A stretch of 64,000 nt of DNA from an uncultured Gammaproteobacteria bacterium (GCA_947259705.1 CAMYNL010000009.1:114650-178649), one strand, 5' to 3'; counted from the stretch's first letter, positions 35,186 through 44,073 are shown. Made by a program: numbers and translations. Notes: generated by a model from the letters alone, not told the origin.

Positions 35186-35387
35186 TCTCTCTATTCGTTA
35201 ATAGAGTTATTTAAATCAAAGCGTTACGCGACCCGGTCCCGCGCCAACGCGACTCAAAGTGCCTCGAATAGACGCAAGATGACCGGAGTGAGTCACGTTT
35301 GAGTCACGTTGACGCAACTCGGAACACGTCCGCCGATCTAAATTTCCAATTGATTATGGTAACGAATATGTTACTATATTGCTTTAT

Positions 35388-35717
35388 ATGATCGAAGTTA
35401 GTGAATACCTTGACGCCCAGGGAATCAGTCCCTTCGGTAGATGGTTTACACGCCTGAACGCAACCGCCGCAGCCAAGGTGGCGACGGCGATACATCGAAT
35501 GGAGCAGGGTAACTTCTCTAACGTCAAAGGTGTTGGTGCCGGCGTCTACGAATTCCGGATTGATTTCGGCCCAGGCTACCGGATCTACTTCGGCAAGGAC
35601 GGCGATCTGTTGGTGATATTACTCGCTGGGGGTACGAAAAAGCGCCAAGATGCGGACATCGAGGCCGCAAAAGCGCGCTGGCAAGACTATAAGCGTCGGA
35701 AACGGCAAGAGGTGTAA
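35388..35717 (+). CDS. RelE/HigB-type toxin
   Basis: A 109-residue protein of the phage-derived HigB/addiction-module killer family (PF05973 type): GRWFTRLNATAAAKVATAI, EFRIDFGPGYRIYFG and ILLAGGTKKRQDADIEAAKA. Family members are ribosome-dependent mRNA endonucleases. The start at ATG 35388 is preferred to the TTG nine bases earlier. The antitoxin gene follows two bases after the stop, toxin first, as usual for HigBA. Near the island edge it probably helps maintain the island. Confidence 0.8.
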   Translation: MIEVSEYLDAQGISPFGRWFTRLNATAAAKVATAIHRMEQGNFSNVKGVGAGVYEFRIDFGPGYRIYFGKDGDLLVILLAGGTKKRQDADIEAAKARWQDYKRRKRQEV

Positions 35718-35719
35718 TT

Positions 35720-36043
35720 GTGGCCTTATCGAAGGACTTTAAAGAAACCATTCAGCTGCGCGCACGACGTGATGCGGCTTTTCGCAAAGCTCTGCTGCAA
35801 GAAGGTATCGAATGCCTGCTCGCTGGTGAGATCGATACAGGGAAAGCCGTGCTCCGCGACTATATCAATGCGACGATTGGATTTGAGGAACTGTCAAAAG
35901 TTTTCGAAAAATCGAGTAAGAGTCTCATGCGCATGTTTGGGCCGAAGGGGAATCCTCAGGCAAGCAACCTATTTGCGGTAATCAGCTACCTTCAGGAACA
36001 GGAGGGAGTACATCTCGAAGTCAAGGCGCGCAGAGTGGCATAG
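35720..36043 (+). CDS. HigA-like antitoxin
   Basis: A 107-residue probable addiction-module antidote starting at GTG 35720, with AGAGGTG nine bases upstream. It has a helix-turn-helix-like region (GFEELSKVFEKSSKSLMRMFG, NLFAVISYLQEQ) typical of the antidotes paired with the preceding toxin family. It should neutralise the toxin and repress the shared promoter. Confidence 0.75.
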   Translation: MALSKDFKETIQLRARRDAAFRKALLQEGIECLLAGEIDTGKAVLRDYINATIGFEELSKVFEKSSKSLMRMFGPKGNPQASNLFAVISYLQEQEGVHLEVKARRVA

Positions 36044-36657
36044 AGGGTCATACGTAAAGAAAAATCCGGGAAACTGAATTCCGAATGATTTCGATCAGTG
36101 GGGGAGAGGAAATTGAATCGGAAAGGTCGTAGAGCCGCCATTTCAGATGAATGAAAATGAGGTGGACATGGTATGGTCTGGTGGAAGGTACTTCGAGTTT
36201 ACGGAACAACTTCTCACTGCAACGACAGGGCGCCTTCACGTCTTGGGAAAAGGCAGTGACTGTTTGACTGAGGCTGGGCTGGAGATTTACTGTGCTGCGA
36301 CAGTTAATTTGTCGGTACCCTCTGATTTTATGCAGATTCAAGCGACAAAGTAGGAGTTCGCCATAGACACGTCGCGGGGGCAGCCAGCTTTAGGTGACGG
36401 GAAGCGAATAACGGCGTATAAAAGGCAGGCAATCAGGGGCAATCCATCGGCACAAGGTTGGCGCAAAAGCGTGGTGATCTGACGACATGATCAGCATGTG
36501 TTGATGGCTTGGCAGTAACATGATCGAAAGGCCCGTCCCTGCCCCCTGCTGTGACTTGAACTTTGACTATTGAAGCCCCGCCTTGGTGATGCCAAACTTA
36601 CCGGTCGGCCAGACATGCTTGCATTGTAATCGGCGCAATCGTTAATGAGGTTTGACC
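36044..36657. other. Intergenic, no secure gene
   Basis: About 600 bases. A 68-codon frame (36147-36353) is open but has no recognised similarity and a weak start. The rest shows no gene, RNA or repeat that I recognise. Confidence 0.45.
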
Positions 36658-36780
36658 ATGCACTCAGTGATACCGCAGTTCCTGTCTTTCGGTGGCGGCG
36701 GCGCCCCGGGACTCGAGCTGTCGAGTTCTTATGACTGGATCCTCGTTTTCGTCTCGGTGTTGTTTTGCACCGAAAACTGA
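36658..36780 (+). pseudogene. N-terminal stub, possibly of an MHYT-domain sensor, cut by IS21
   Basis: A 40-codon frame reads MHSVIPQFLSFGG, then LELSSSYDWILVFVSV, which resembles the first helix of MHYT-type membrane sensors, and then enters the IS21 terminus. The identification is weak. Confidence 0.3.
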
Positions 36781-36830
36781 CCCGGGAATTGCACTGAATA
36801 TTGACCCGGTCTAGAGAGCCGGATTATGGC

Positions 36831-37607
36831 TCAGGGTTTGGCTGATTTTCTAGTTTTGGTCTCCTTTTGGTTTTGGGTTGAGCTGTGCTTGAAGCGGTAG
36901 CTGTCATTGCCGGTCTCGACGATATGGCAGTGATGGGTAAGCCGGTCGAGCAGTGCGGTGGTCATCTTGGGATCGCCGAAGACGCTGGCCCATTCCGAGA
37001 AGCCCAGATTAGTCGTAATCATGACGCTGGTGCGTTCATAGAGCTTGCTCAACAGATGAAACAGCAAGGCGCCGCCGGCTTGTGAGAACGGCAGGTAGCC
37101 GAGTTCGTCGAGGATCACGAGATCGGCATGGACCAGGCGATTGGCTGTGTAGCCGGGCTTGCCGTTGGCTTTTTCGATTTCGAGCTGATTGACGAGCTCG
37201 ATGGTGGAGAAGCAGCGCACCCGCAGGTGATGGTGCATGATGGCCTGGACGCCGATGGCGGTGGCGAGATGGGTCTTGCCGGTGCCGGGTCCGCCGATGA
37301 AGACGACGTTGTGGGCATCCTCGACGAAGTCGCAGCCATGTAGGGCCTTGACCAGCCTCTCATCGACGGCACTGTCGGTGAACCTGAAGCCCGCCAGATC
37401 GCGGTAGGTGGGGAAGCGGGCGGCCTTCATCTGGTAGTTGATGGAGCGCACCTCGCGCTCGGCGACCTCGGCCTTGATCAGGTCGTTGAGCAGGGGCGCG
37501 GCCCGTTTATAGGCGGGACCCTGCTGCTGAGCCAGCTCCGCGACTGCCTGGGCCATGCCGAAGAGCTTCAAGCCCTTCATCGTCGTGATCATGGCTTCAG
37601 CCGACAT
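36831..37607 (-). CDS. istB: IS21-family helper ATPase IstB
   Basis: A 258-residue IstB with the AAA+ Walker [12 protein letters not shown], Walker [13 protein letters not shown] and sensor [11 protein letters not shown]. IstB is the ATPase that assembles with the IstA transposase on target DNA. Length is normal. Its start overlaps the istA stop. Without istA it cannot move this copy. Confidence 0.92.
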   Translation of the reverse strand: MSAEAMITTMKGLKLFGMAQAVAELAQQQGPAYKRAAPLLNDLIKAEVAEREVRSINYQMKAARFPTYRDLAGFRFTDSAVDERLVKALHGCDFVEDAHNVVFIGGPGTGKTHLATAIGVQAIMHHHLRVRCFSTIELVNQLEIEKANGKPGYTANRLVHADLVILDELGYLPFSQAGGALLFHLLSKLYERTSVMITTNLGFSEWASVFGDPKMTTALLDRLTHHCHIVETGNDSYRFKHSSTQNQKETKTRKSAKP

Positions 37608-37920
37608 GGCGCTGGCCTCGCAGGTTATCGTAGCGGGTGACGTTGGCCTTGGGTTCCTCGAGGAGGGTCAGTCGGGCGGGCGTGTCGTTTCGCGGTGGCG
37701 TCTGGGCTTCCAGCAGCCGGCTCAAGAGATTCAGAATATGCGGTTTGGAGATGGTCCCGGATTCGAGTGCCAGTTCGACCGCGCACACGACAGCGTCCTC
37801 GTCGTGGTGCAGAACGAGTGACAGGATCTCCACCATCTCCCGGTCCCCGCCCTCTCGTTTGAGCAGCCTGCGCTGCAGGCGCTTGAAGGCCCCCGGCAGC
37901 TCGGCGAATGGCGCGCCAAG
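37597..37920 (-). pseudogene. istA: IS21 transposase IstA, C-terminal fragment
   Basis: The last roughly 105 codons of IstA: KRLQRRLLKREGGDREMVEI, LSLVLHHDEDAVVCAVELAL and the C-terminal [11 protein letters not shown]. The catalytic part is missing upstream of 37920. Confidence 0.75.
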
Positions 37921-37957
37921 CTAGCGAACCAGAAACCCCCCGTCGCCCGCCAAGCCG

Positions 37958-38232
37958 GGCGCCGCCCCAGACCCGCTTATTCAATTGATGGGCTGGACAC
38001 GCCGCGCAAGACCAGCGGCTGGATAGGGCAAGGCAGGGAGCTGTTGCCGGAGCTACTATGGGCTGAATGATGCCCAATATAAGAAAATCCGCCGAGGAGA
38101 GTGATCTCTCCTGGCTGGGAAGGTACAGCGACGCCGCGGCAACAGGTCCAAGTACCCGTTGACGTGCTTCAGATGATGCGGGGATACTTGATCACGTAGC
38201 AAGAGAGGGCTTGTGGTCGCCTTATACTCTCA
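37958..38232. repeat. Dispersed repeat, copy B
   Basis: About 270 bases alignable by eye with 40117-40376. Shared blocks include attgatgggct, gagggcaagg-type sequence, ctcctggctgggaag, aacaggtcc and ttgacgtgcttcagatg. It ends just inside the first possible codons of the YugP-like gene. No coding capacity is evident. Confidence 0.65.
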
Positions 38233-38249
38233 TCACGGTTGGAACGCAG

Positions 38250-38939
38250 ATGATATTTCTAGTCTTGGCTATTGTGATTGCCTTGCTGGTGTACCTGCCC
38301 CAGTTGTGGATTCGCCTGGTGATGCGTCGTCACAGTCAGGAAATACCCGATATGCCAGGAACCGGCGGCGAGTTGGCCCGCCATCTATTGGACAGATTTG
38401 AGTTAAACGACTTCTCAGTTGAAGAGACCGCGCCTTTCAAAGACCACTTTGATCCCACGTCGAAAACCGTACGTTTGAGCCCGAAGAACTATTCGGGGAA
38501 ATCCCTAACCGCGATTGCGGTGGCTGCTCATGAAGTCGGACATGCGCTTCAATTCCATCGCAAAGAACCGATCTTCGAACTACGAAGAAAGTACATTCCG
38601 CTAGCGCTGTCGTTAAAACAAGTGGGGATCCTCTTGATGATGGTGCTTCCCGTAATTGCCGTCATCTTCAAATCCCCGGCGATCATATTCGTCTTCGTTG
38701 GCTTAAGCATCGTGCTGCAGTTATTGGGAGCGCTGTCCTATCTGATTCTCCTACCCGAAGAGTGGGATGCGAGCTTTAACAAAGCGTTGCCCGTTCTAGA
38801 GCAAGGACAATATATTCACAAAAACCATGTCGATCCTGTAAGCAGCGTTTTAAAGGCAGCCGCACTGACCTACTTCGCGGGGGCTCTTGCGGATATTCTC
38901 AACATTGGTCGTTGGCTGCTGATTTTGTTGAGGCGGTAG
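38250..38939 (+). CDS. YugP-like membrane zinc metallopeptidase
   Basis: A 229-residue membrane protein with zinc site HEVGHALQFH and a preceding AVAAHE, matching the Zn_peptidase_2/YugP family (PF04298). The N-terminal helix is IFLVLAIVIALLVYLPQL; further helices lie at LLMMVLPVIAVIF, IIFVFVGLSIVLQLLGAL and near the C terminus. An in-frame TTG at 38211 would add 13 residues, but it lies in the dispersed repeat with its SD too close, so ATG 38250 is preferred. The family is common in Firmicutes and Bacteroidetes; its substrate is unknown. It is probably cargo of the right-hand island. Confidence 0.75.
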   Translation: MIFLVLAIVIALLVYLPQLWIRLVMRRHSQEIPDMPGTGGELARHLLDRFELNDFSVEETAPFKDHFDPTSKTVRLSPKNYSGKSLTAIAVAAHEVGHALQFHRKEPIFELRRKYIPLALSLKQVGILLMMVLPVIAVIFKSPAIIFVFVGLSIVLQLLGALSYLILLPEEWDASFNKALPVLEQGQYIHKNHVDPVSSVLKAAALTYFAGALADILNIGRWLLILLRR

Positions 38940-39138
38940 CCGAGATTTGCAACCATCCGCACGATAAAGACCCAGGGTCGATAGCTACCCTGCATTAGAC
39001 CTGCCGTCTTAAGCCCACCACCAGCTGATCCCGAGTGTTTGGGGTAGGCGATATTTTCGGCATTCATTGTTGCTAAGACTTGATCTAAAACGCTATTTCG
39101 CTTGAGAAGTATTGATTCGCCGGTGACAGGCCGGATAA

Positions 39139-39195
39139 AAAGGGGTCGGTGACAAATAGTAATACGAACAATTCTCATTTGTCACCGACCCCTTT
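39139..39195. repeat. 19-bp perfect inverted repeat (hairpin)
   Basis: The arms 39139-39157 and 39177-39195 are exact reverse complements (aaaggggtcggtgacaaat) around a 19-base loop. A T-rich tract follows. It may be a terminator-like hairpin or a small palindromic mobile repeat; the same core is widespread in gammaproteobacterial genomes. No gene lies in 38940-39276. Confidence 0.6.
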
Positions 39196-39276
39196 CTTTT
39201 TGGACCTTTGCGAACTGGTGATCCTGTATATTGAACGCCCCGAACGACGGCCTCGATGTGAGTGAAGGTACAGCAG

Positions 39277-39918
39277 ATGGTTGTGAGTTCTCGCCTCAAA
39301 AGTCGCGGTGACATTCACCTCGCACGAAGGCTTTGGCACGTTATTGGCGTATTGGTCATCGTCATCGGTTATCAATTCCTGCCCTATCAATGGGCCTTGG
39401 GACTGATAGTGGCATTGAGTATTTTCAGTCTGGTGCTCGATATTGCCCGTCAGCGCTGCGAAAGACTAAATTACGTTGTAGTAAAGGTGTTCGGCCCCCT
39501 CATGCGTGAACATGAGTGCAAAGGTTTAACTGGAGCAACCTATATTTTCATTGGGGCGTTCTTGGTTATCGCAGTCTTTCCAGCTCCCGTCGCTACGCTG
39601 GCCTTGTTGTTTCTTGGCTTGGGAGATCCTGTTTCCAGCTATATCGGCATCCGATATGGTCGAGACCGAATCTTGGGACGAAAGACCCTGCAGGGCACCC
39701 TGGCCGGATTTGTGACTTGCACGGCTGTGGCGCTCATCTTTTACTCGTCGAACAATACTATGACCGAGTACCTGGTCACGATCAGTCTGATATCGGGTTT
39801 CGCTGGGGCGATTTCCGAACTCGTACCCATTGGCTCGATGGATGACAATATCACCCAACCGGTCTTAAGTGCGTCCATGCTGTATCTAATTTTCCGATTC
39901 TTTGATGGCGTTATGTAG
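39277..39918 (+). CDS. CTP-dependent lipid kinase-like (dolichol/phytol kinase family) membrane protein
   Basis: A 213-residue membrane protein with about six helices. It contains the family signature LGDPVSSYIGIRYGRDRILGRKTLQGTLAGF (positions about 115-145), typical of the dolichol kinase/Dgk1/phytol kinase and CDP-diglyceride synthetase superfamily. It could phosphorylate diacylglycerol or a prenol with CTP. The ATG at 39277 has AAGG eight bases upstream; GTG 39262 is an alternative. A later Asp-rich segment is GSMDDNITQPV. It is unusual cargo near an island edge; the partner pathway is unclear. Confidence 0.7.
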   Translation: MVVSSRLKSRGDIHLARRLWHVIGVLVIVIGYQFLPYQWALGLIVALSIFSLVLDIARQRCERLNYVVVKVFGPLMREHECKGLTGATYIFIGAFLVIAVFPAPVATLALLFLGLGDPVSSYIGIRYGRDRILGRKTLQGTLAGFVTCTAVALIFYSSNNTMTEYLVTISLISGFAGAISELVPIGSMDDNITQPVLSASMLYLIFRFFDGVM

Positions 39919-40364
39919 GACTTCAAATATTCAGCGCCGCCAAAGCCGTCGGCAGTGTCGAAAAGCGCGATGACCGAAAGGGCATTCACCTTACTGAACC
40001 ATGCTCGGCGCGTTGCTACGCTCCCACCCGCACGCGGCGTCGGCCGTGTACCACCCATTGCGTACCTTGATGTGCAAGCTATCGCGGAAGAAGCCTCCCG
40101 GTGCCCGCTCTGTCGTGCGCCGACCTGGACCAGCTTGTTCGATTGATGGGCTAGATACCCCGGCTGGAGAGGGCAAGGGAGGGAGCCGTTCCCGGGGGCT
40201 GCTATCGGCTGAACGGTGCCCAAAATCAGAAAATCGGCCAGAGTGAACGACTTCTCCTGGCTGGGAAGACCAGCGGCCGCCGACAACAGGTCCCAGCACC
40301 GTTTGACGTGCTTCAGATGTCGCGGGGATGCTTCGTCAACTAGCGGAAAGGGCTTTTGTTCGTC
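39919..40364. other. Intergenic, mainly dispersed repeat copy C
   Basis: No gene. Copy C of the dispersed repeat fills 40117-40376; the rest is unremarkable. Confidence 0.5.
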
Positions 40365-40376
40365 TTACACTCTACA
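40117..40376. repeat. Dispersed repeat, copy C
   Basis: Parallels copy B at 37958-38232 over its full length with roughly a quarter of positions different by eye. It ends at 'cttacactct', which overlaps the end of the peroxiredoxin remnant. Unknown function. Confidence 0.65.
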
Positions 40377-40510
40377 ACCTGGAGCATCGTCGCAGGGATA
40401 GAAATACACAGTTACGTACCTGCCCTTAAGATCCTTCAACGCCATCTTGTCTCCAACGGCCTTTCTCAACGTAAACAACGGCGCGGCTTTACCCTCTTCA
40501 AATAGCACGT
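40365..40510 (-). pseudogene. Peroxiredoxin (Bcp/AhpC-TSA) N-terminal remnant
   Basis: The minus strand encodes EEGKAAPLFTLRKAVGDKM, then ALKDLKGRYVTVYFYPCDDA and PGC, the start of a Bcp-like peroxiredoxin up to its peroxidatic Cys. It then stops two codons later, where repeat copy C begins. The rest of the gene is missing. Confidence 0.65.
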
Positions 40511-40765
40511 CTGCTCCTCGGCGGTCTGTGCGGACGCACGGGTGCGGTTCGTCCACTTAGTGTCTTGAACACAGGCCAATTATCGGAACAGTCGGCCAAC
40601 CGGGACAAGTTGAAAACGATTTAACAGATCTTTGTCGACGCGCGAAAAAAGTTTTGGCGCGAACACCCAAGGTAAGTTCTCAAACGTGATTTGAATCATG
40701 GTAATCCGGGTTGCTTCGCATAATCATGATACATTCAGCCCATTACTGAAAGTTCAGGACTGATA

Positions 40766-41581
40766 ATGATACGATTTTTACTTCTTGGCGTCGCCATGTT
40801 CATCCGTCCGGTGAGCGCCGACACCACGCTGGTGTACCACCTCCATCAGGCCGACGACGAGCCGTTACAGCAGCGTTTACTCGTTTCCGATGGGAAGGTT
40901 GCGATCTATGGCGACCCAAATGTTGACCGCCCGACGCTTGTCTACGATAGATCTCAGTCTGCCTTAACGTTCATAAATCATAGTGACCGACAATTCACCG
41001 TCATCAGTGAAAAGTGGGCGAAGCAGGCATCCGATCGATTCAAGCTTGCAATGAAGCGCATGAATGAGCAGATGCAGAAGCAACTGGAAAACATGTCTCC
41101 TCAGCAACGTAGCCTGTATCAACAAGGTCGTATGATGATGCCCATGATGCAACCTATGATGGGTGGTAGCGCCACGACGTCGTTGTCCAGGACCTACATG
41201 CCGTCCTTCGGAACACAGAAATATGGCGATTTCAGCTGTCGACGAGTCGACGTCATGGAAGGTGTGAATCGAGTCGCACAACTTTGCGTCGCAGAGCCGG
41301 CGGCTGTTCAGATTCCACAGGAAGACTACCAGACGTTACGGGCCATGTTGCAGACGATAGCAAACCTTTCCAGGCAAGGGGGATTCAACTACGGATTCAA
41401 AGCCCCCGAATTCAGTGGAAGCGTGGGTGGTAATACCCATGGCATCGTGGTGCAACAGCAGGATACCAATGCCAAAACGAGTTACACCCTGCAGTCAGTC
41501 GGCACCGAGCCGGTCGAAGCCGCAAACTTCTCCCCACCAAGGGACTATCTGGAGGCCGAGATACCGTTACCCACGATGTAG
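40766..41581 (+). CDS. Exported protein of unknown function (DUF4412-like)
   Basis: A 271-residue exported protein with signal peptide MIRFLLLGVAMFIRPVSA. The mature part starts like outer-membrane-associated beta proteins (TTLVYHLHQADDEPLQQRLL), includes a Met- and Gln-rich central stretch (MQKQLENMSPQQRSLYQQG, then MMMPMMQPMMGG), a Cys pair, and a C-terminal domain. The central part may be helical. DUF4412 is a guess from the overall look. It is the last cargo gene before the integrase scar and the tRNA. Confidence 0.55.
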   Translation: MIRFLLLGVAMFIRPVSADTTLVYHLHQADDEPLQQRLLVSDGKVAIYGDPNVDRPTLVYDRSQSALTFINHSDRQFTVISEKWAKQASDRFKLAMKRMNEQMQKQLENMSPQQRSLYQQGRMMMPMMQPMMGGSATTSLSRTYMPSFGTQKYGDFSCRRVDVMEGVNRVAQLCVAEPAAVQIPQEDYQTLRAMLQTIANLSRQGGFNYGFKAPEFSGSVGGNTHGIVVQQQDTNAKTSYTLQSVGTEPVEAANFSPPRDYLEAEIPLPTM

Positions 41582-41615
41582 CAATCGCACAGCAGTTGAC
41601 TACCCAGGTGAATCC

Positions 41616-41717
41616 TCGGACATAAGGATCTCGATGCGCTACGCACATCTTGCTCCCGAGAATGTTCGAAATGCAGTGACGAAAATAGAGTCAATGATGA
41701 ATCTGAAGTCACACTGA
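41616..41717 (+). pseudogene. Tyrosine integrase, C-terminal scar beside tRNA-Pro
   Basis: Thirty-three codons (SDIRISMRYAHLAPENV, RNAVTKIE) match the end of the integrase fragment at 34800-35127, including the nucleophile Tyr. They end 55 bases before the tRNA 3' end. Everything upstream of the Tyr region is deleted. Confidence 0.75.
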
Positions 41718-41772
41718 AGTCACACTTGAGTTAACGTAAGAGTCAGTAAGGTGGTGTACGTCTTTGATTAGA

Positions 41773-41849
41773 TGGTCGGGGTGAGTGGATTCGAACCACC
41801 GGCCCCTGCCTCCCGAAGGCAGTGCTCTACCAGGCTGAGCTACACCCCG
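41773..41849 (-). tRNA. tRNA-Pro (CGG)
   Basis: A 77-nt cloverleaf on the minus strand: acceptor CGGGGTG/CACCCCG, anticodon loop TTCGGGA with anticodon CGG, T-arm GTGG-TTCGAAT-CCAC and encoded CCA. It reads codon CCG. Its 3' half is the integration target repeated at 35143 and 2006. It lies downstream of ispB in the same direction. Confidence 0.95.
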
Positions 41850-41903
41850 ATATCAGAAAAGGGCACGGGCGTCTAAGCCATTCCCGTGCGCCGCGCAAGG
41901 CGG

Positions 41904-42920
41904 CTAGAAGTTCCTTTCGACCGCGAAGACCGCCAGGTCCATCAACGCCTGTTTGCAGGGCGATTCGGGAATGATCACCAGGGCCTTCTGCGCCAGTTCC
42001 GCCTGCTGGCGGGCGAGGCGGGCAGTGTACGCAAGAGAACCGGTGGATTCAATCGCCGCCAGCACCTCCTCGATGTCGTCCAGCCCGCCGGATTCGATGG
42101 CCTTGCGCAGCACCACCCGCTGATCGGGCGTGCCGCGGCGCAACGCATTGATAATCGGCAGGGTGGGCTTGCCCTCCGCCAGGTCGTCGCCGATGTTCTT
42201 GCCCAGTTCCTCGGCATCGGCGCTGTAATCCAGCATGTCGTCGATGAGCTGGAACGCGGTCCCCAGATACAGGCCGTAGTCCGCCATCGCCTGCTCCACC
42301 GCCGACGACTGGTTGCTCACCACGGCGCCGAGCTGGGCGGCGGATTCGAACAGCTTGGCGGTCTTGCGGCGGATGGTCTCCAGGTACTGTTGTTCCGTGG
42401 TTTCGGGCGAATGACAGTTGATCAATTGCAGCACCTCGCCCTCGGCGATCTGGTTGGTAGTCTTGGCCATGACCTCCATCACCCGCATGCTGCCCAGCTC
42501 CACCATCATCTCGAAAGAACGCGAATACAGAAAATCGCCGACCAGCACGCTGGCCTGGTTGCCCCAGACCTCGTTGGCGGTGGCCTTGCCGCGGCGCATG
42601 TCGGAGTCGTCCACCACGTCGTCGTGCAGCAGGGTCGCGGTGTGGATAAACTCGACGATCGCGGCGAGGCTGACGTGGGCATCGCCCTTGTGCTGGCAGG
42701 CGCCCGCGGACAGCAGCACCGTCAACGGCCGCAGGCGCTTGCCGCCGCTGTGAATGATGTAGGCCGCGAGCTGGTTGATCAGCGCGATGTCTGACTGCAA
42801 GCGCGTATTGATGGTGCGGTTGACGGCCTGCAGGTCGTTGTCCACGAGTGATACGATCCTGGCCAGGTCGGCCCGCCCGCCGTGGTCGGCTCTTTTTAGT
42901 GGTGTGGAGCGGATGGTCAC
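41904..42920 (-). CDS. ispB: Octaprenyl diphosphate synthase
   Basis: A trans-prenyltransferase of about 338 residues. The first aspartate-rich motif is LLHDDVVDDSDMRRG and the second LIDDMLDY, with GGKRLRP before them. IspB builds the polyprenyl tail of ubiquinone. The GTG at 42920 gives the usual N terminus; the frame is open further upstream to 43142, where it would run into the rplU promoter region. It is divergent from rplU, as in many Gammaproteobacteria. Confidence 0.9.
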   Translation of the reverse strand: MTIRSTPLKRADHGGRADLARIVSLVDNDLQAVNRTINTRLQSDIALINQLAAYIIHSGGKRLRPLTVLLSAGACQHKGDAHVSLAAIVEFIHTATLLHDDVVDDSDMRRGKATANEVWGNQASVLVGDFLYSRSFEMMVELGSMRVMEVMAKTTNQIAEGEVLQLINCHSPETTEQQYLETIRRKTAKLFESAAQLGAVVSNQSSAVEQAMADYGLYLGTAFQLIDDMLDYSADAEELGKNIGDDLAEGKPTLPIINALRRGTPDQRVVLRKAIESGGLDDIEEVLAAIESTGSLAYTARLARQQAELAQKALVIIPESPCKQALMDLAVFAVERNF

Positions 42921-43071
42921 TGTGAGATTCTTCTTAACCGCTGAGTCCAAAGGATGCGAAGGATAGCGCAAATCAGCGCGGTTTTCGGTATTTCGGCGCT
43001 GATTTGTGACCTGGATCGCCGCTAGGGGCGGAACACCGTGCAAACGAGGCCTGCTGAGAAGGGGGTCTCGG

Positions 43072-43100
43072 TTGACCCGCTTTAGTGGCCCCGCTACAAT
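43072..43100 (+). promoter_or_regulatory. sigma70 promoter of rplU-rpmA
   Basis: TTGACC (43072-43077), 17-base spacer, TACAAT (43095-43100), 44 bases before the rplU start. Close to the sigma70 consensus. Confidence 0.75.
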
Positions 43101-43144
43101 CGCGCGCCTTCTGTATCGGGCCGATTTTCCGGGAGAAATCAAGA

Positions 43145-43726
43145 ATGTATGCCGTAATCGAAAGCGGTGGCAAACAGTACCGCGTGGCAGTCGGGGACCG
43201 CGTCAAGGTGGAGTCCCTGGCGGTCGAGCCGGGTGCCGTGGTGTCCCTGGACGAGGTCCTGCTGGTGGTGGACGGCGAGTCGGTGACGGTCGGCACCCCG
43301 CATGTGGAGACTAGCGTGCAGGCCACCGTGGTGGGCCACGGGCGCGGCGACAAGGTGACCATCCTCAAGTTCCGCCGACGCAAGAATTCGCGTACCCATG
43401 CCGGGCACCGCCAGAACTACACCGAGCTGGAGATCACCAGCATCGGCGGCGCGGGCGCTGAGCCGGCGAAGAAGGCCACGGCCGGCAAGCCGGTCCCGGA
43501 AAGACCCACCGAGCCGGCAGCCGAGGAGGCAGACGACCTGACCCGCATCAACGGCATCGGGCCGGTGATCGCAGAGAAGCTCAGCAAGCTCGGCATCACC
43601 ACCATTGCCCAGCTCGCGGCGATGAGCACGGCGGACGTCGAGAGGGTCAATGAAGAGTTGAATTTCAAGGGCCGCATCGAGCGTGAAAACTGGGTCGAGC
43701 AGGCCCGGGAACTGCTAGAAGGCTAG
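43145..43726 (+). CDS. rplU: 50S ribosomal protein L21 with C-terminal HhH extension
   Basis: Residues 1-103 are a normal L21 ([14 protein letters not shown] ... [20 protein letters not shown]). An Ala/Pro/Glu-rich linker follows, then a roughly 60-residue helix-hairpin-helix domain ([37 protein letters not shown]) like those in DisA/RuvA-type or DUF4332 proteins. E. coli L21 is 103 residues, so about 90 are extra. The ATG at 43145 fits the L21 start. Confidence 0.93.
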   Translation: MYAVIESGGKQYRVAVGDRVKVESLAVEPGAVVSLDEVLLVVDGESVTVGTPHVETSVQATVVGHGRGDKVTILKFRRRKNSRTHAGHRQNYTELEITSIGGAGAEPAKKATAGKPVPERPTEPAAEEADDLTRINGIGPVIAEKLSKLGITTIAQLAAMSTADVERVNEELNFKGRIERENWVEQARELLEG

Positions 43727-43781
43727 CAACGGCCGGCCCCGCGGGGTCGCCATGACAAACACCGAGCGAGACACACTTAAT

Positions 43782-44039
43782 ATGGCACACAAAAAAGCCG
43801 GCGGCAGTTCACGTAACGGCCGCGACTCCGTAGCCAAGCGGCTGGGCGTGAAGCGCTTCGCGGGACAGCAGGTGCTGGCAGGCAACATCCTGGTACGCCA
43901 GCGCGGCAGTACCTTCCATCCCGGACCCAATGTGGGCATGGGCAAGGACTATACGTTGTTCGCCAAGGCCAACGGGGTGGTCAAGTTCGAGGTGAAGGGG
44001 CCGCACAAGCGCAAACTGGTGAGCGTGGTCGCCGCCTGA
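43782..44039 (+). CDS. rpmA: 50S ribosomal protein L27
   Basis: An 85-residue L27 with the normal N terminus [16 protein letters not shown] and [15 protein letters not shown]. It follows rplU by 55 bases and is closed by a strong terminator. L27 contacts the peptidyl-transferase centre of the ribosome. Confidence 0.97.
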   Translation: MAHKKAGGSSRNGRDSVAKRLGVKRFAGQQVLAGNILVRQRGSTFHPGPNVGMGKDYTLFAKANGVVKFEVKGPHKRKLVSVVAA

Positions 44040-44073
44040 CCGGGTACCTTACGAGCCGGTCCGGACAGCTGAT

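Larger units (their letters stand above)
36755..37920 (-). mobile_element. Partial IS21-family element
   Basis: istB is complete and preceded by the 3' end of istA, but the rest of istA and one terminus are missing. At the retained end two short repeats, gaaaactgacccgg and gaatattgacccgg, look like the multiple terminal repeats of IS21 elements. The broken end abuts the dispersed repeat copy B. Confidence 0.75.
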
